This document shows positions 26,703 to 35,257 of a DNA stretch of 64,000 nt, in pieces. Location of the stretch: the NCBI RefSeq assembly GCF_001507645.1, contig NZ_CP013909.1, forward strand, positions 3,472,001 to 3,536,000, in the 5' to 3' direction. Below the pieces are notes generated by a model. The model was not told where the DNA came from and made no database searches. It saw nothing but the letters and a program-made list of their open reading frames with translations. The position numbers and the translations under genes were made by a program. The stretch's first letter is position 1. Each line of letters starts with the position of its first letter. The stretch comes from Hymenobacter sedentarius. GTDB lineage: Bacteria; Bacteroidota; Bacteroidia; Cytophagales; Hymenobacteraceae.

Positions 26703-27131
26703 ATGAATTGGCTGCCCCTTGCCTTGCTCACGGCCTTGTGCCTGGCGCTTTACAATTTCTTCATCAAGCTGGCCTCCAATCATTTGCCAGCGGCTATGGG
26801 GGCCGTGGTGCTGCAGCTGGTGGCCGCTGCGCTCGGCGCCGCGTGGCTCCTGAAACTAAAGCTGCAGGGCCAGCCGCTGCCGATGAACAGCAAAGGCCTG
26901 GCCCTGGCGGCGCTGGCGGGGGTGAGCGTTGGGTTGGCTGAGATTTTGACTTTTGTGGTGTTTCAGCGCGGGGTCAATTCTTCGGTGGGCACGCCCGTGA
27001 TTGTGGGCGGCTCGGTGCTGCTCACCGCGCTGCTTGGGCTGGTGGTGTTGCGCGAAGCACTCACGCCGACCCAAGCCGGGGGCATGCTGCTGATTGTGGT
27101 GGGCATCGCGCTGTTGGCGCGGGGTCACTAA
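26703..27131 (+). CDS. Half-size EamA/DMT-type membrane protein
   Basis: A 142-residue protein with five membrane helices that correspond to one EamA repeat (NWLPLALLTALCLALYNFFI at the start, PTQAGGMLLIVVGIALL at the end). Full DMT transporters have two repeats in about 290 residues, so this would act as a dimer, as small EamA/SMR-like proteins do. The start ATG 26703 gives a clean first helix; the frame upstream to 26583 adds a polar segment. It ends 7 bp from the convergent membrane gene. Confidence 0.72.
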   Translation: MNWLPLALLTALCLALYNFFIKLASNHLPAAMGAVVLQLVAAALGAAWLLKLKLQGQPLPMNSKGLALAALAGVSVGLAEILTFVVFQRGVNSSVGTPVIVGGSVLLTALLGLVVLREALTPTQAGGMLLIVVGIALLARGH

Positions 27132-27138
27132 CCTGGGT

Positions 27139-28923
27139 TCATCGCATCCAGGCCCTGGTTTGGAGGTTATAGTTCTGGGGTACGCGGTAGATTTCTACGT
27201 CCGGATTTTGGAATACAGGCGGGAAGTTGAACTTGGGCTGGAAGTATCCGCGCTTGTTGGGGAAAGCCACCACGTAGTCGTACCGGGAATTGCCAAGCTG
27301 CTGATAGTCGATTTGCCAGTTGCGGTTGCGCTGCTCGGTGTGGGCATAAAATCGAAAGAACAGATTGTGCGTGGGCTCGGGGATGAGCACGCGGCCCGGG
27401 GGATTGGCCGCCAGCCATACCAGGCCCGCGTGGTAGTTAGCGTTGCTGCCCCGGGCCGTTGGGTTCACCCGCACCACCGAGAAGGTTTCGTACAAAGCAA
27501 ACAGCCCGGCCAGCGTAAGCATGGCGCGGCGCGGCCAGCGGTGGGCTGGCACGGGCCATTGCCACAGCACCCATTCCACCACCAGCCCGGCGAGGATAAA
27601 GAAGTAAAACGCCTTGTAGAGTAATACCCGCTCGGGTGGAAATACCCGCTGTACCAGGATAGCTGCATAAGGCAAGCTGATAAACCAAAGGGCTGGCAGC
27701 CCCACTTGCCGCAGCCGCATCGCCATGTTGGCTGGCAGTTTACCGGCCCGGGCCTGGTAGAACATCCAACCTATGAGAGCGAGCACCGGTAGCGTGATTA
27801 GTGGCCCCAGCGTGCGCTGGCCGGCCAGAAAACCTTCGTTGTGCCAGAGGTAACCGGGCAAAAGCGGCCAGAATACGCCCGGCGCTAAGGTTTCGACGTA
27901 GCCATTGCGGGCAAAGATGCGCAGCCCGGACACGAGCAGGAGGGGAGCATACAGGACTGCCGTGGCCACGCCAATGAGTGCGCCCACCATTATCAGCGGG
28001 ACCAACTGCCCCCGCCGCTCCCGCCGCAAAAAGGCCAGGCTCAACCACGAAAAGGTTGATGCCAGCACATACACGAAGGTGGGAATGGTATAGCAGCCCA
28101 CCACCCCGGCCACCAGGATGCTGGCCCAGGCGGCGCGGTGGCGCCCGCGCTCGGCCAACAGCTCAACCATGCTAAAAAAGACGATGCCCGCCAGCCAAAT
28201 CAACAGCCAATATCCCCGGCCAACCCCCGCGTGGTACAAGCTGAGCTGCAGCCAGCAAAACAGGCTGGTCGCCACCAGGGCCACCACAAAGCTAGCCCGC
28301 CGCAGCAGCGCCGCAAACAGGAATCCCGTGGCAGCGGTGCTAATCAGCAGTACGGGCAGGCGCATGCTCCACCAGAACCCGGGGCTAAGCTGGTAAAACA
28401 GCAGGCTGATGGTGTTCGAAAAGACGTGGTTGTTGGGTATCGGATAATAAGCGGCGGTCGCCAATAGCCCCTTGCTAACAAACACTTCATACGACACGGC
28501 ATCATCGTACTCGGGATTATAAATGCTGAAGTACAGCCTGATGGCCGTAAGCCCCACGAAGGACCAGAAGGCTACCCGGCACTCTGCTGTTGTAAGCTCC
28601 TTGAGCCCCTTGAGCAAGCCCTTTGCAGATTGAGCTACTTCAGCGGCCAGGGCTGAAATCTCCTGCCGGCAGATTCTACTAGCTGCAAGTGTGGCCGAAA
28701 TTCCAGCCAGTAACACCGCCGATACCGCTAAGGCATTGCGGATATTTGCAAATTCCTGCGCCGTGAAATCCTGAATGTGCCAGGTATAAAAGGGAAACAC
28801 TTGGTCTAGGGAGCGCGCTTCGGCCCAGGTTGCGGAGCTGAGCACCAAAGTCGCATAAGCTGCGCACAGCGCCAAAAGGCCGGCGCCCAGCAGCCCAAAC
28901 AGTCGTAACGAAATTCTACCCAT
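27139..28923 (-). CDS. Polytopic membrane protein, GT-C glycosyltransferase-like (paralogue 2)
   Basis: A 594-residue protein with about twelve membrane helices and a C-terminal soluble part. An acidic motif in the first large loop (YNPEYDDAVSYE) and a later PNNHVFSNTISLLFYQL resemble membrane glycosyltransferases that use polyprenyl-phosphate sugars (GT-C, ArnT/PMT-like). It shares these positions with the protein at 29520-31325, so the two are paralogues. Its ATG directly abuts the maf stop codon, with no base between. Sugar and acceptor are unknown. Confidence 0.65.
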   Translation of the reverse strand: MGRISLRLFGLLGAGLLALCAAYATLVLSSATWAEARSLDQVFPFYTWHIQDFTAQEFANIRNALAVSAVLLAGISATLAASRICRQEISALAAEVAQSAKGLLKGLKELTTAECRVAFWSFVGLTAIRLYFSIYNPEYDDAVSYEVFVSKGLLATAAYYPIPNNHVFSNTISLLFYQLSPGFWWSMRLPVLLISTAATGFLFAALLRRASFVVALVATSLFCWLQLSLYHAGVGRGYWLLIWLAGIVFFSMVELLAERGRHRAAWASILVAGVVGCYTIPTFVYVLASTFSWLSLAFLRRERRGQLVPLIMVGALIGVATAVLYAPLLLVSGLRIFARNGYVETLAPGVFWPLLPGYLWHNEGFLAGQRTLGPLITLPVLALIGWMFYQARAGKLPANMAMRLRQVGLPALWFISLPYAAILVQRVFPPERVLLYKAFYFFILAGLVVEWVLWQWPVPAHRWPRRAMLTLAGLFALYETFSVVRVNPTARGSNANYHAGLVWLAANPPGRVLIPEPTHNLFFRFYAHTEQRNRNWQIDYQQLGNSRYDYVVAFPNKRGYFQPKFNFPPVFQNPDVEIYRVPQNYNLQTRAWMR

Positions 28924-29505
28924 TTACCCACGCGTGGGCAATGCCCCCAGCTTTTCCAATTCTTCCCACACGCGGTGGGTGGGCAGGCCCATTACCGTGA
29001 AGTACGACCCTTCGAGCCGGGCGATGCCGACCATGCCCAGCCAGTCCTGCGCACCGTAGGCCCCGGCTTTATCGAATGGCTTGGCGGAGGCAATGTAGTG
29101 GCTGATTTCGGCCGGGCTCAGTGGGCGGAAGTGTACGGTGGTCTGGTCCGAAAACACTACCTCACGGCCGTCGCCGCAGCGCAGGCACACGCCGGTAAAC
29201 ACATCGTGGGCCCGGCCCTGCAGGCGGGTGAGCATGGCGGTGGCTTCCGCCACGTCGGCTGGTTTGTTGAGCACGTCGTCTCCTAGGCACACGATGGTAT
29301 CGGCGGTTAGGACCACCTCATCGGCCGCGAGGCCCTCGGTGTATGCGGCTGCTTTGCGGGCAGCCAGGTATTCGGCTACTTCTGCCCGCCGCAAGTGGGC
29401 GGGGAAATCTTCATCAACTTCAAGCAGCCGGATTTCATAATCCAGCCCCATGTCGGTGAGCAACTGGCGCCGGCGGGGAGAGTTGGAGGCTAGAATTAAA
29501 TGCAT
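28924..29505 (-). CDS. maf: Maf-family nucleoside triphosphate pyrophosphatase
   Basis: A 193-residue cytosolic protein. It begins HLILASNSPRRRQLLTDMG, with the phosphate-binding loop, and continues with LTADTIVCL (the catalytic acidic residue) and KAGAYGAQDW. Maf proteins hydrolyse dTTP/UTP or modified nucleotides to the monophosphate and pyrophosphate and have been linked to septum control. It lies between the two paralogous membrane proteins, 14 bp after the first and 0 bp before the second, in one operon. Confidence 0.93.
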   Translation of the reverse strand: MHLILASNSPRRRQLLTDMGLDYEIRLLEVDEDFPAHLRRAEVAEYLAARKAAAYTEGLAADEVVLTADTIVCLGDDVLNKPADVAEATAMLTRLQGRAHDVFTGVCLRCGDGREVVFSDQTTVHFRPLSPAEISHYIASAKPFDKAGAYGAQDWLGMVGIARLEGSYFTVMGLPTHRVWEELEKLGALPTRG

Positions 29506-29519
29506 TTTATCAAATTGAA

Positions 29520-31325
29520 TTAAAACCAGAAGAAACTAGAAGGTCTCGCTGGTAAGCTAAGTGACGGAATCGTTTGATATTGATAAACCCATAAATGCTT
29601 AGTACATAATGCCGCTCTATAATGGCGTAGGCCTAAGTGGGCTGGCGGCAGTTCGTCATGAGCGAGCACCAAGTAATCATAGTTCCAAAGCAAAGGAGTG
29701 TCATTAAAGAACCGTAAAGCGTAATTTTGTACAGCTGGCCGGGAGCGGCCCGCCGAAACTGCTTTGTGAATGAGGTACAAGTCGTATGCCGGAACGGTAG
29801 TCAGGATGCTCCGCGGGTGGTTGCCACTAAGCCATTTTTCAACCGCCTGACATTCGACGTTGTATTCCTGCGCTGTTTGCAGAGTTCTGGACAATTGAGC
29901 TATGCGAACAAGGGTATAGCTGCCGCCTACCAAAAAGGCAGCTATCCACACAGCAAAGGCTCTTTTGCGCATCGTGATGGCGGCAACTTCTACTGCGATG
30001 CCTGTCAATACGAGGGCCATCCACAATGTGTAGTGTAGGGTTCGGGCGGGTGGCATTACTCGTTGCAGCAGCAACAGTGGCAGAGGAGTGAGTACGCCAA
30101 ACCAAACCACCCACCCAGCTAATTTAAGCTTAGAGATATCCCGCCGTATTAGCAACACTGGAGCTAACATGAGTAATCCAAGTACCGGCCAGCCTAGAGC
30201 GGTGCGCCCGTATAGGTTTGTAAGCAAGGTGGGGATGTAATAAGACGGCAGATTCCGCCAGAAATTTACGGCGTCCATTTGCGCAACGTAAGGATTCGCC
30301 AGCAACAAATTCCATCCAGATAGCAAGGCCACTGGTAGGTAGAGCAGTAATACTAAGCCACCAACTCCGCCTCCAGCCACAAGCAACTGCCACCGCAATG
30401 GAATGGCAGTTCGCCGAGGAGCAGCAAGCAGCATAGTAACGCCTGCTCCTGCAAAAGGGTATAAAAAAGTGGGGATTAAATAAAAGCCAGTCACACTGGA
30501 GCCCACCCACACTACCCATGCTAAGCGGTGGTAGGAGGGACCCCGCAGCAGCACCACAGTGGCAAGCATAACTGCTTGTATGCACAATGTTTGGAGGCCG
30601 TACCCACGCATAGTGGTAGCGTACTCTACCGCCATGGGAGAGAGTTGGAAGAATAGCGTGGCAAAAAGAGCTACTCGGAGCGACGTGAGGTGAGTTAAAA
30701 CCATGAAGCCGACCATTAATCCTACCAAGCTAAGTAGGAATACCGGCAGGCGCATTATAATGTCTGGCGCGCCGGCTGCGTAAAATTGGAAAAGTGGCCA
30801 CCCCAACAAGCTGTTCAATACGTGGTTGTTGGGCAACAGGTAAAAGGACGCGGCCACGGCTGGACCCGGCGCGACGAAGTAATCCGTGGTGATTAGCTCG
30901 TCGTTGTTAAATGGGTTGTGGAGTAGATAATACGTGCGGACCGCCATAATCACTAGCAGCCCAACTTGGGCTCCTATCTGACCAGCCGGTGAGCAGTATA
31001 GCAGTGTATGAGCGATGGCCCGTGTTGCGCTAACTGTGTCGCGTACAAAGAGGTGAAACGCACGATGTGCTTTGCTGTGGCAAAATGCAAGGCCCAGAGC
31101 TCCTATGCTCAATAAGGCATAGGCTACCCCGCGTAGCCACAGGTAGCTTGTCGCCGTGTGGGCCAGGTGGCGCGGGGGCCATGGAATGTTGGCTAGCCGT
31201 GCAGCGTGGTTGGCCGATTCCAATGCCGGACCTAGAGTAGAATAAGGTAATGAACTGTATAGAATCACTAAATGAGTCCCTACCAGGAGTGAGCCTAACA
31301 GCAGCAATAGCAGTAAAAATCGCAT
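29520..31325 (-). CDS. Polytopic membrane protein, GT-C glycosyltransferase-like (paralogue 1)
   Basis: A 601-residue protein with about twelve membrane helices, starting MRFLLLLLLLGSLLVG at the ATG 31325; the frame upstream is a shadow of DUF1015. Motifs aligned with the paralogue at 27139-28923 include the acidic NPFNNDELITTDYF, then LLPNNHVLNSLL, IMRLPVFLLSLVG, TMRGYGLQ and YLIPTFLYPFAG. It probably transfers a sugar from a lipid carrier on the outer face of the inner membrane. The base composition is visibly less GC-rich than in neighbours, which hints at transfer or relaxed constraint. It follows DUF1015 by 19 bp. Confidence 0.62.
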   Translation of the reverse strand: MRFLLLLLLLGSLLVGTHLVILYSSLPYSTLGPALESANHAARLANIPWPPRHLAHTATSYLWLRGVAYALLSIGALGLAFCHSKAHRAFHLFVRDTVSATRAIAHTLLYCSPAGQIGAQVGLLVIMAVRTYYLLHNPFNNDELITTDYFVAPGPAVAASFYLLPNNHVLNSLLGWPLFQFYAAGAPDIIMRLPVFLLSLVGLMVGFMVLTHLTSLRVALFATLFFQLSPMAVEYATTMRGYGLQTLCIQAVMLATVVLLRGPSYHRLAWVVWVGSSVTGFYLIPTFLYPFAGAGVTMLLAAPRRTAIPLRWQLLVAGGGVGGLVLLLYLPVALLSGWNLLLANPYVAQMDAVNFWRNLPSYYIPTLLTNLYGRTALGWPVLGLLMLAPVLLIRRDISKLKLAGWVVWFGVLTPLPLLLLQRVMPPARTLHYTLWMALVLTGIAVEVAAITMRKRAFAVWIAAFLVGGSYTLVRIAQLSRTLQTAQEYNVECQAVEKWLSGNHPRSILTTVPAYDLYLIHKAVSAGRSRPAVQNYALRFFNDTPLLWNYDYLVLAHDELPPAHLGLRHYRAALCTKHLWVYQYQTIPSLSLPARPSSFFWF

Positions 31326-31344
31326 ATGCAAAAAGCTGTGGCAG

Positions 31345-32673
31345 CTATTTGATTTGGAAGTTTTGGAAATGGCCGGCGAAGTGGTTGTCCGCGTCTTCGT
31401 CGGCAATACTGCTGAACAGGAAGCCGCCGATGGTTTTGGGGTAGAAGAACGTGGACTTGGGCGGCATCACGGCGCCCGAGTGGCACACGGCTTCCACCTC
31501 GGCCATGCTCACCTCGTTCACGATAATGGCGGCGCGGGCCTCGCCGCTGTCTACGCGCTGCATGCATTCGGCAAAGTTGCGCACGTAAGCCACGCCCGGC
31601 CACGTGCGCTGCACATCCGGCCCCACCAGCCCCAGGGCTTTTTCCAGCACGAAATAGTGGAGCACCGTCAAGTCCAGGGCTTTTATTTCGTCGGTCGTGT
31701 CCCAATCCAACAGGGCGTGGGCTTCGGGCAGCAGGCGGATTTTGAAGGCTTGCCCGCCGAGGTACAGCCCAAAGGCCCAGGGTTTGCCGGCGATGATTTC
31801 GGGCAGGTCGTTGGCGTCGTCCTTGGGGGTGATGGTGAAGTAGGGCTGGAGACGTTCCAATAGCTGTGCGTCGCTCGGGTTGCCGGGCAGCTCCAGCAAC
31901 AGGCGGTGAGTGGGCAGGATGCGCAGGTCGTCGGCCGCCGCGTTGGTGAGGTACATGAGGTGGTAGTTCCAGGGTTCGTACCCGGTTGCGTAGGGGCTGG
32001 CGGCCTGGCGGGCATGGCGGTAGGAGAGCGAACCTTCGTAGCGATGGTGGCCATCGGCGAGAATCACTTGCCGGGCGTTGAGCACTTCCTGAAACCGCCG
32101 GATGATGGCCACGTCCTGAATCACGGCCAGCACGTCGCGGGCGCCCTGATAGTCTTCCTCCGTTTCGTACAGCGGCGATTGTATGGCCTCGTCCAGGTAG
32201 GTTTCCAGCTCAAAGTCTTCGTCGCGGTACAGGCCGTGCGTGGCGCTGGTCTGGAACTGGGTGCGGGCCAGGAGCGCGGCTCGGTCGTTCACCGAGGCCG
32301 GGAGGGTGTTCTCGTGGCGCAATACCACTTTCTCGTCCCATTCATAGGCCTTGATGTGGCACATGAAGCCCTTGCGGCAGTACTCGCGGGGGCTGCCCGG
32401 GAGCCGGAAATACTGGTAATACGCGTAAATACCGGGCAACTCATCCTGCAGCAGCACGCCGCTGGCCTGCCACTCGCGCAGCCGGGCCAGGGCCGCGGCG
32501 GCCGGGTCGTCGGCCCGGGGCACCGAGAGGTGAATGGAATTGAGCGGATTGCGGTATAGCGCTTCGCGCTGCTTCGCGGATACCACATCAAAAAGCGGGG
32601 AAACATACGCGTCGATGTCGGCGCTAAGGGTGGAATTGTAGCGCCAGCCGCGCAAAGGTTGAATTTCAGCCAC
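31345..32673 (-). CDS. DUF1015 family protein
   Basis: A 442-residue cytosolic protein that matches DUF1015 along its length: IQPLRGWRYN at the start, SPLFDVVSAKQREAL, NSIHLSVPRA, then ADGHHRYEGSLSYR, the most conserved block of the family, and later LPTHRLLLELP. No enzymatic activity is established; the GHHRYE block looks like a catalytic or metal site. It is the first gene of the operon with the two membrane proteins and maf. The IS element lies upstream, between this gene and pdxH. Confidence 0.88.
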   Translation of the reverse strand: MAEIQPLRGWRYNSTLSADIDAYVSPLFDVVSAKQREALYRNPLNSIHLSVPRADDPAAAALARLREWQASGVLLQDELPGIYAYYQYFRLPGSPREYCRKGFMCHIKAYEWDEKVVLRHENTLPASVNDRAALLARTQFQTSATHGLYRDEDFELETYLDEAIQSPLYETEEDYQGARDVLAVIQDVAIIRRFQEVLNARQVILADGHHRYEGSLSYRHARQAASPYATGYEPWNYHLMYLTNAAADDLRILPTHRLLLELPGNPSDAQLLERLQPYFTITPKDDANDLPEIIAGKPWAFGLYLGGQAFKIRLLPEAHALLDWDTTDEIKALDLTVLHYFVLEKALGLVGPDVQRTWPGVAYVRNFAECMQRVDSGEARAAIIVNEVSMAEVEAVCHSGAVMPPKSTFFYPKTIGGFLFSSIADEDADNHFAGHFQNFQIK

Positions 32674-32732
32674 GTTCTATTTACAATTAACAATTATCAT
32701 TTAACACTTCAATAATCAAAAGAAATTTCCTA

Positions 32733-33549
32733 GGGAGTGTTTACAGTTAGGGTCGACCTTTGAGGATGAATAAAGACCGCAGCATGTTGAGCGACGCGCA
32801 GTGGGAACGGCTTTCGCCGCTCTTGCCTGGGCAAGCGCAGTCGCCGGGCACGACGGCCAAGGACACGCGCCTGTTCGTGGAGGCCGTGCTCTGGCGGGCC
32901 CGGTGCGGGGTGTCGTGGCGCGACTTGCCGGCCGAGCGGTTTGGGCCCTGGCACACCGTATACGCCCGGTTTCGGCGCTGGCGCCAGGCCGGCGTGTGGC
33001 CGCAGGTGCTGGCCCAGGTGCAAAACGCGGCGGGCTTGCACCGGCTCATGGTCGACTCGACGGCCGTGCGGGCGCACCAGGTCGCAGCGGGTGCGAAAAA
33101 AAAGACAGCCCCGTCGGGCAGGCGCTCGGCCGCAGCCGGGGCGGTTTCGCGACCAAGCTCCACCTGAGCTGCGACGCTTACGGCCGGATTTGCGCCTTGG
33201 CCCTGACCGGCGGCCAGGCCGGCGATTGCCCACAAGCCCCCGGGCTGCTGCGGCGCCATCTGCGGGCGGGCCAGGCCGTGTTGGCCGACCGGGCCTACGA
33301 CGCGGACTACGTGCGCGTCCAGATTGGGCAAGCCGGAGCCCGGGCCGTGATTCCAGGCAAGAAAAACCGAACGATACGCCTTGAGCACGAGGCTGAAATT
33401 TATAAAGATCGAAACCAAATTGAACGCGCCATCAACGGCATGAAACGCTTTCGAGCCGTAGCCACCCGCTTTGATAAACGGGCCGCCAATTATTTCGCTA
33501 CCTGCTGCTTGATTGCCGCGCTAACGTGGCTCTAATTGTAAACACCCCC
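32733..33549 (+). mobile_element. IS5-family insertion sequence (IS427-like), 817 bp, intact
   Basis: Terminal inverted repeats of 20 bp (32733-32752 and 33530-33549) agree at 17 of 20 positions and start GGGxGTGTTTACA. They are flanked by TA at 32731-32732 and 33550-33551, the 2-bp target duplication expected for this group. The size, the two overlapping frames and the DDE transposase fit the IS427 group of IS5. It looks complete and potentially active. It interrupts an AT-rich palindrome in the DUF1015/pdxH intergenic region and should not disrupt a gene. Confidence 0.9.
32766..33535 (+). CDS. IS5-family DDE transposase made by -1 frameshift
   Basis: The first frame (32766-33167, about 133 residues) holds the N-terminal domain and the first catalytic Asp in LMVDSTAVRAHQ. 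The second frame continues to 33535 with DRAYDADYVR (second Asp) and NQIERAINGMKRFRAVATR (Glu). They overlap at a run of eight A at 33096-33103. In the first frame the slippery heptamer A AAA AAG at 33098-33104 allows a -1 shift, joining KKK to DSPVG. This gives one full transposase of about 255 residues. The frameshift looks programmed, not a decay event, as both halves are otherwise intact. Confidence 0.85.
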
Positions 33550-33626
33550 TAACAGACTGGGTTATACTATGAAGTGCCAAATGAGATGTTAATTGATAAC
33601 TGTTAATTGTTAAATGAAAAATGACC

Positions 33627-34277
33627 TCAGGGAGCCAGGCGGCTGCGGCGCCAGCTGTTGCCTTCGAGCTCGTACACTATCCGGTCGTGCAAGCGGCTGG
33701 GGCGGCCTTGCCAGAATTCCATCCGCTGGGGCCGCAAGATGTAGCCGCCCCAGTGCGGCGGGCGCGGCAGCGGGTCCTGGCTCCCGAACTCGTCGGCCAT
33801 GGCCACTTCCCGGGCTTCCAACTCCTCCCGGCTGCCGATAACCTGGCTTTGCGGCGAGGCCCAGGCACCCAGTTGGCTGCTGCGCGGCCGGCTCTGGAAA
33901 TACTCGGTCGACATGGTTTCGGGGGCTTTTTCTACCCGGCCTTCTACCCGCACCTGCCGCTCCAGCCCCGGCCAAAAGAAGTTGATGGCGGCCAACGGTT
34001 GCGCGGCCAGTTCCTGCCCTTTGCGGGATTCGTAATTCGTATAAAACAAGAAGCCCGCGTCATCGGGCAGCCCCTTGAGCAGCACCACCCGGGACGATGG
34101 CTGCCCATTGGCGGCCACGGTGCTGAGGGTGAGAGCGGTGGGCTCTTCTAGTTGGGCTGCAAGCGCTTCTTCGAGCCACACCCGAAACTGCTGGACGGCA
34201 TCGGGTAGCACGTCCGTTTCGGATAGGGTGCGCTGGGAATAGGTTTTGCGCAGTTCGGCGAGGTGGGGGTCGTTCAT
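33627..34277 (-). CDS. pdxH: Pyridoxamine 5'-phosphate oxidase
   Basis: A 216-residue protein starting MNDPHLAELRKTYSQRTL. FMN-binding and substrate blocks are present: SSRVVLLKGL, FLFYTNYESRKGQELA, INFFWPGLERQVRVEG, and the C-terminal WGGYILRPQRMEFWQG with RLHDRIVYE. It oxidises pyridoxine or pyridoxamine 5'-phosphate to pyridoxal 5'-phosphate with O2. The ATG at 34277 was chosen over an ATG-less extension up to 34304. The IS element lies 77 bp downstream of its stop. Confidence 0.95.
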   Translation of the reverse strand: MNDPHLAELRKTYSQRTLSETDVLPDAVQQFRVWLEEALAAQLEEPTALTLSTVAANGQPSSRVVLLKGLPDDAGFLFYTNYESRKGQELAAQPLAAINFFWPGLERQVRVEGRVEKAPETMSTEYFQSRPRSSQLGAWASPQSQVIGSREELEAREVAMADEFGSQDPLPRPPHWGGYILRPQRMEFWQGRPSRLHDRIVYELEGNSWRRSRLAP

Positions 34278-34587
34278 TGCTTGTTTTGGGCGCGATTTAA
34301 CCAAAAATGTTTATTTTATTTGAAATATTTGGATTGAAATGAGTAGCTTTCACCTCTCAATCGTCTATAGCTGGCTTAGCCCAGGTACTGTGGCAAGTGC
34401 AAAGTCGAAGAGGATCAACCTCATCAAATAATCAATATCCCATAAACCGGTGGCTCGCTCCCGAGTTATCGTTAGCAAAAGGGCGTTTGGCGCGCAAGGT
34501 ACTAACATCTGTAAGGCCTTTCTCTCAACGGCCAGTTCCCAGCCCTTCCCGTCACATGCACCGTATATTTTGTGATGATTGTTCGCC

Positions 34588-34601
34588 GATAACTGTTAAT
34601 T
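34588..34601 (+). repeat. 14-bp copy of the palindrome sequence upstream of YqgE
   Basis: GATAACTGTTAATT here is identical to 33595-33608 in the IS-flanking palindrome, and it is followed by TTAACA. A related stretch lies at about 51571-51590, minus strand. The 331 bp between pdxH and YqgE (34278-34608) hold no recognisable gene. Confidence 0.45.
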
Positions 34602-34608
34602 TAACACC

Positions 34609-35166
34609 ATGCGTCCCGGTACTTTGCTTATCTCCCAGCCGTTTCTCGGCGACCCTAACTTCGAACGCAGCGTGGTGCTGGTATGCCGCGACGAGCCCAC
34701 TGACGGTACTTTTGGCCTGGTGCTCAACCGACTTACCACGCTCACCCTTGGCGACGTGCTCGAATTGCCACCGAATTTGGTCAGTGCCGCGGCTCACTTG
34801 CCCATTTATGTGGGCGGGCCCGTCGAGCCCGACACCCTGCACTACCTGCACCGGCGGGCCGACCTGCCCGGCGCCACCGATTTGGGGCAGGATGTTTTTT
34901 GGGGCGGCGATTTTGAGCTGCTGCTGGGCCTCATCGGTAGCGGTGCAGTAGGGCCTGACCAGGTGCGCCTCTTTGCCGGGTATTCGGGGTGGTCGGTGGG
35001 CCAATTGGCCACTGAAATGCAGGGGCAGAGTTGGATACGGCACCCCGCAAGCGCCGGGAAAGTGTTTACTTTGGCATCTGATGCCTTCTGGCGGGATATT
35101 TTGCGGGAGAAAGGCGGGCGATTCAAGGTGCTGTCGAACTATCCCGTAGACCCTCGTTTGAATTAA
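34609..35166 (+). CDS. YqgE/AlgH family protein
   Basis: A 185-residue cytosolic protein. The family start PGTLLISQPFLGDPNFERSV is followed by GTFGLVLNRL, PIYVGGPVEPDTLHYLH and FAGYSGWSVGQLATEM. YqgE/AlgH proteins are widespread; AlgH was linked to alginate regulation in Pseudomonas, but the biochemical role is unresolved. Length is normal. The pdxH gene lies divergently upstream; DUF349 follows on the same strand after 91 bp. Confidence 0.92.
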   Translation: MRPGTLLISQPFLGDPNFERSVVLVCRDEPTDGTFGLVLNRLTTLTLGDVLELPPNLVSAAAHLPIYVGGPVEPDTLHYLHRRADLPGATDLGQDVFWGGDFELLLGLIGSGAVGPDQVRLFAGYSGWSVGQLATEMQGQSWIRHPASAGKVFTLASDAFWRDILREKGGRFKVLSNYPVDPRLN

Positions 35167-35257
35167 TGCGGCGGCAGGGACATATTTTTGTTTTAATCCA
35201 ATCTCTTTTTGCTCTCTCTTCTGGCTTCCGTAGCGAAGCTGGCTTTTACGTAGAATT

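Larger units (their letters stand above)
32679..33615. repeat. AT-rich inverted repeat split by the insertion sequence
   Basis: The left arm 32679-32706 and the reverse complement of the right arm 33587-33615 agree at 26 of 29 positions with one gap. The arms consist of TTAACAATT-type sequence. Without the IS they would be about 60 bp apart and form a palindromic intergenic element between DUF1015 and pdxH, of the REP/MITE-like kind. A 14-mer of the right arm (33595-33608) recurs exactly at 34588-34601. Confidence 0.6.

Noticed and set aside
33096..33104. Frameshift mutation inactivating the transposase
   Set aside because: The shift lies on a classic A AAA AAG slippery site and both halves are intact, so programmed frameshifting is more likely.
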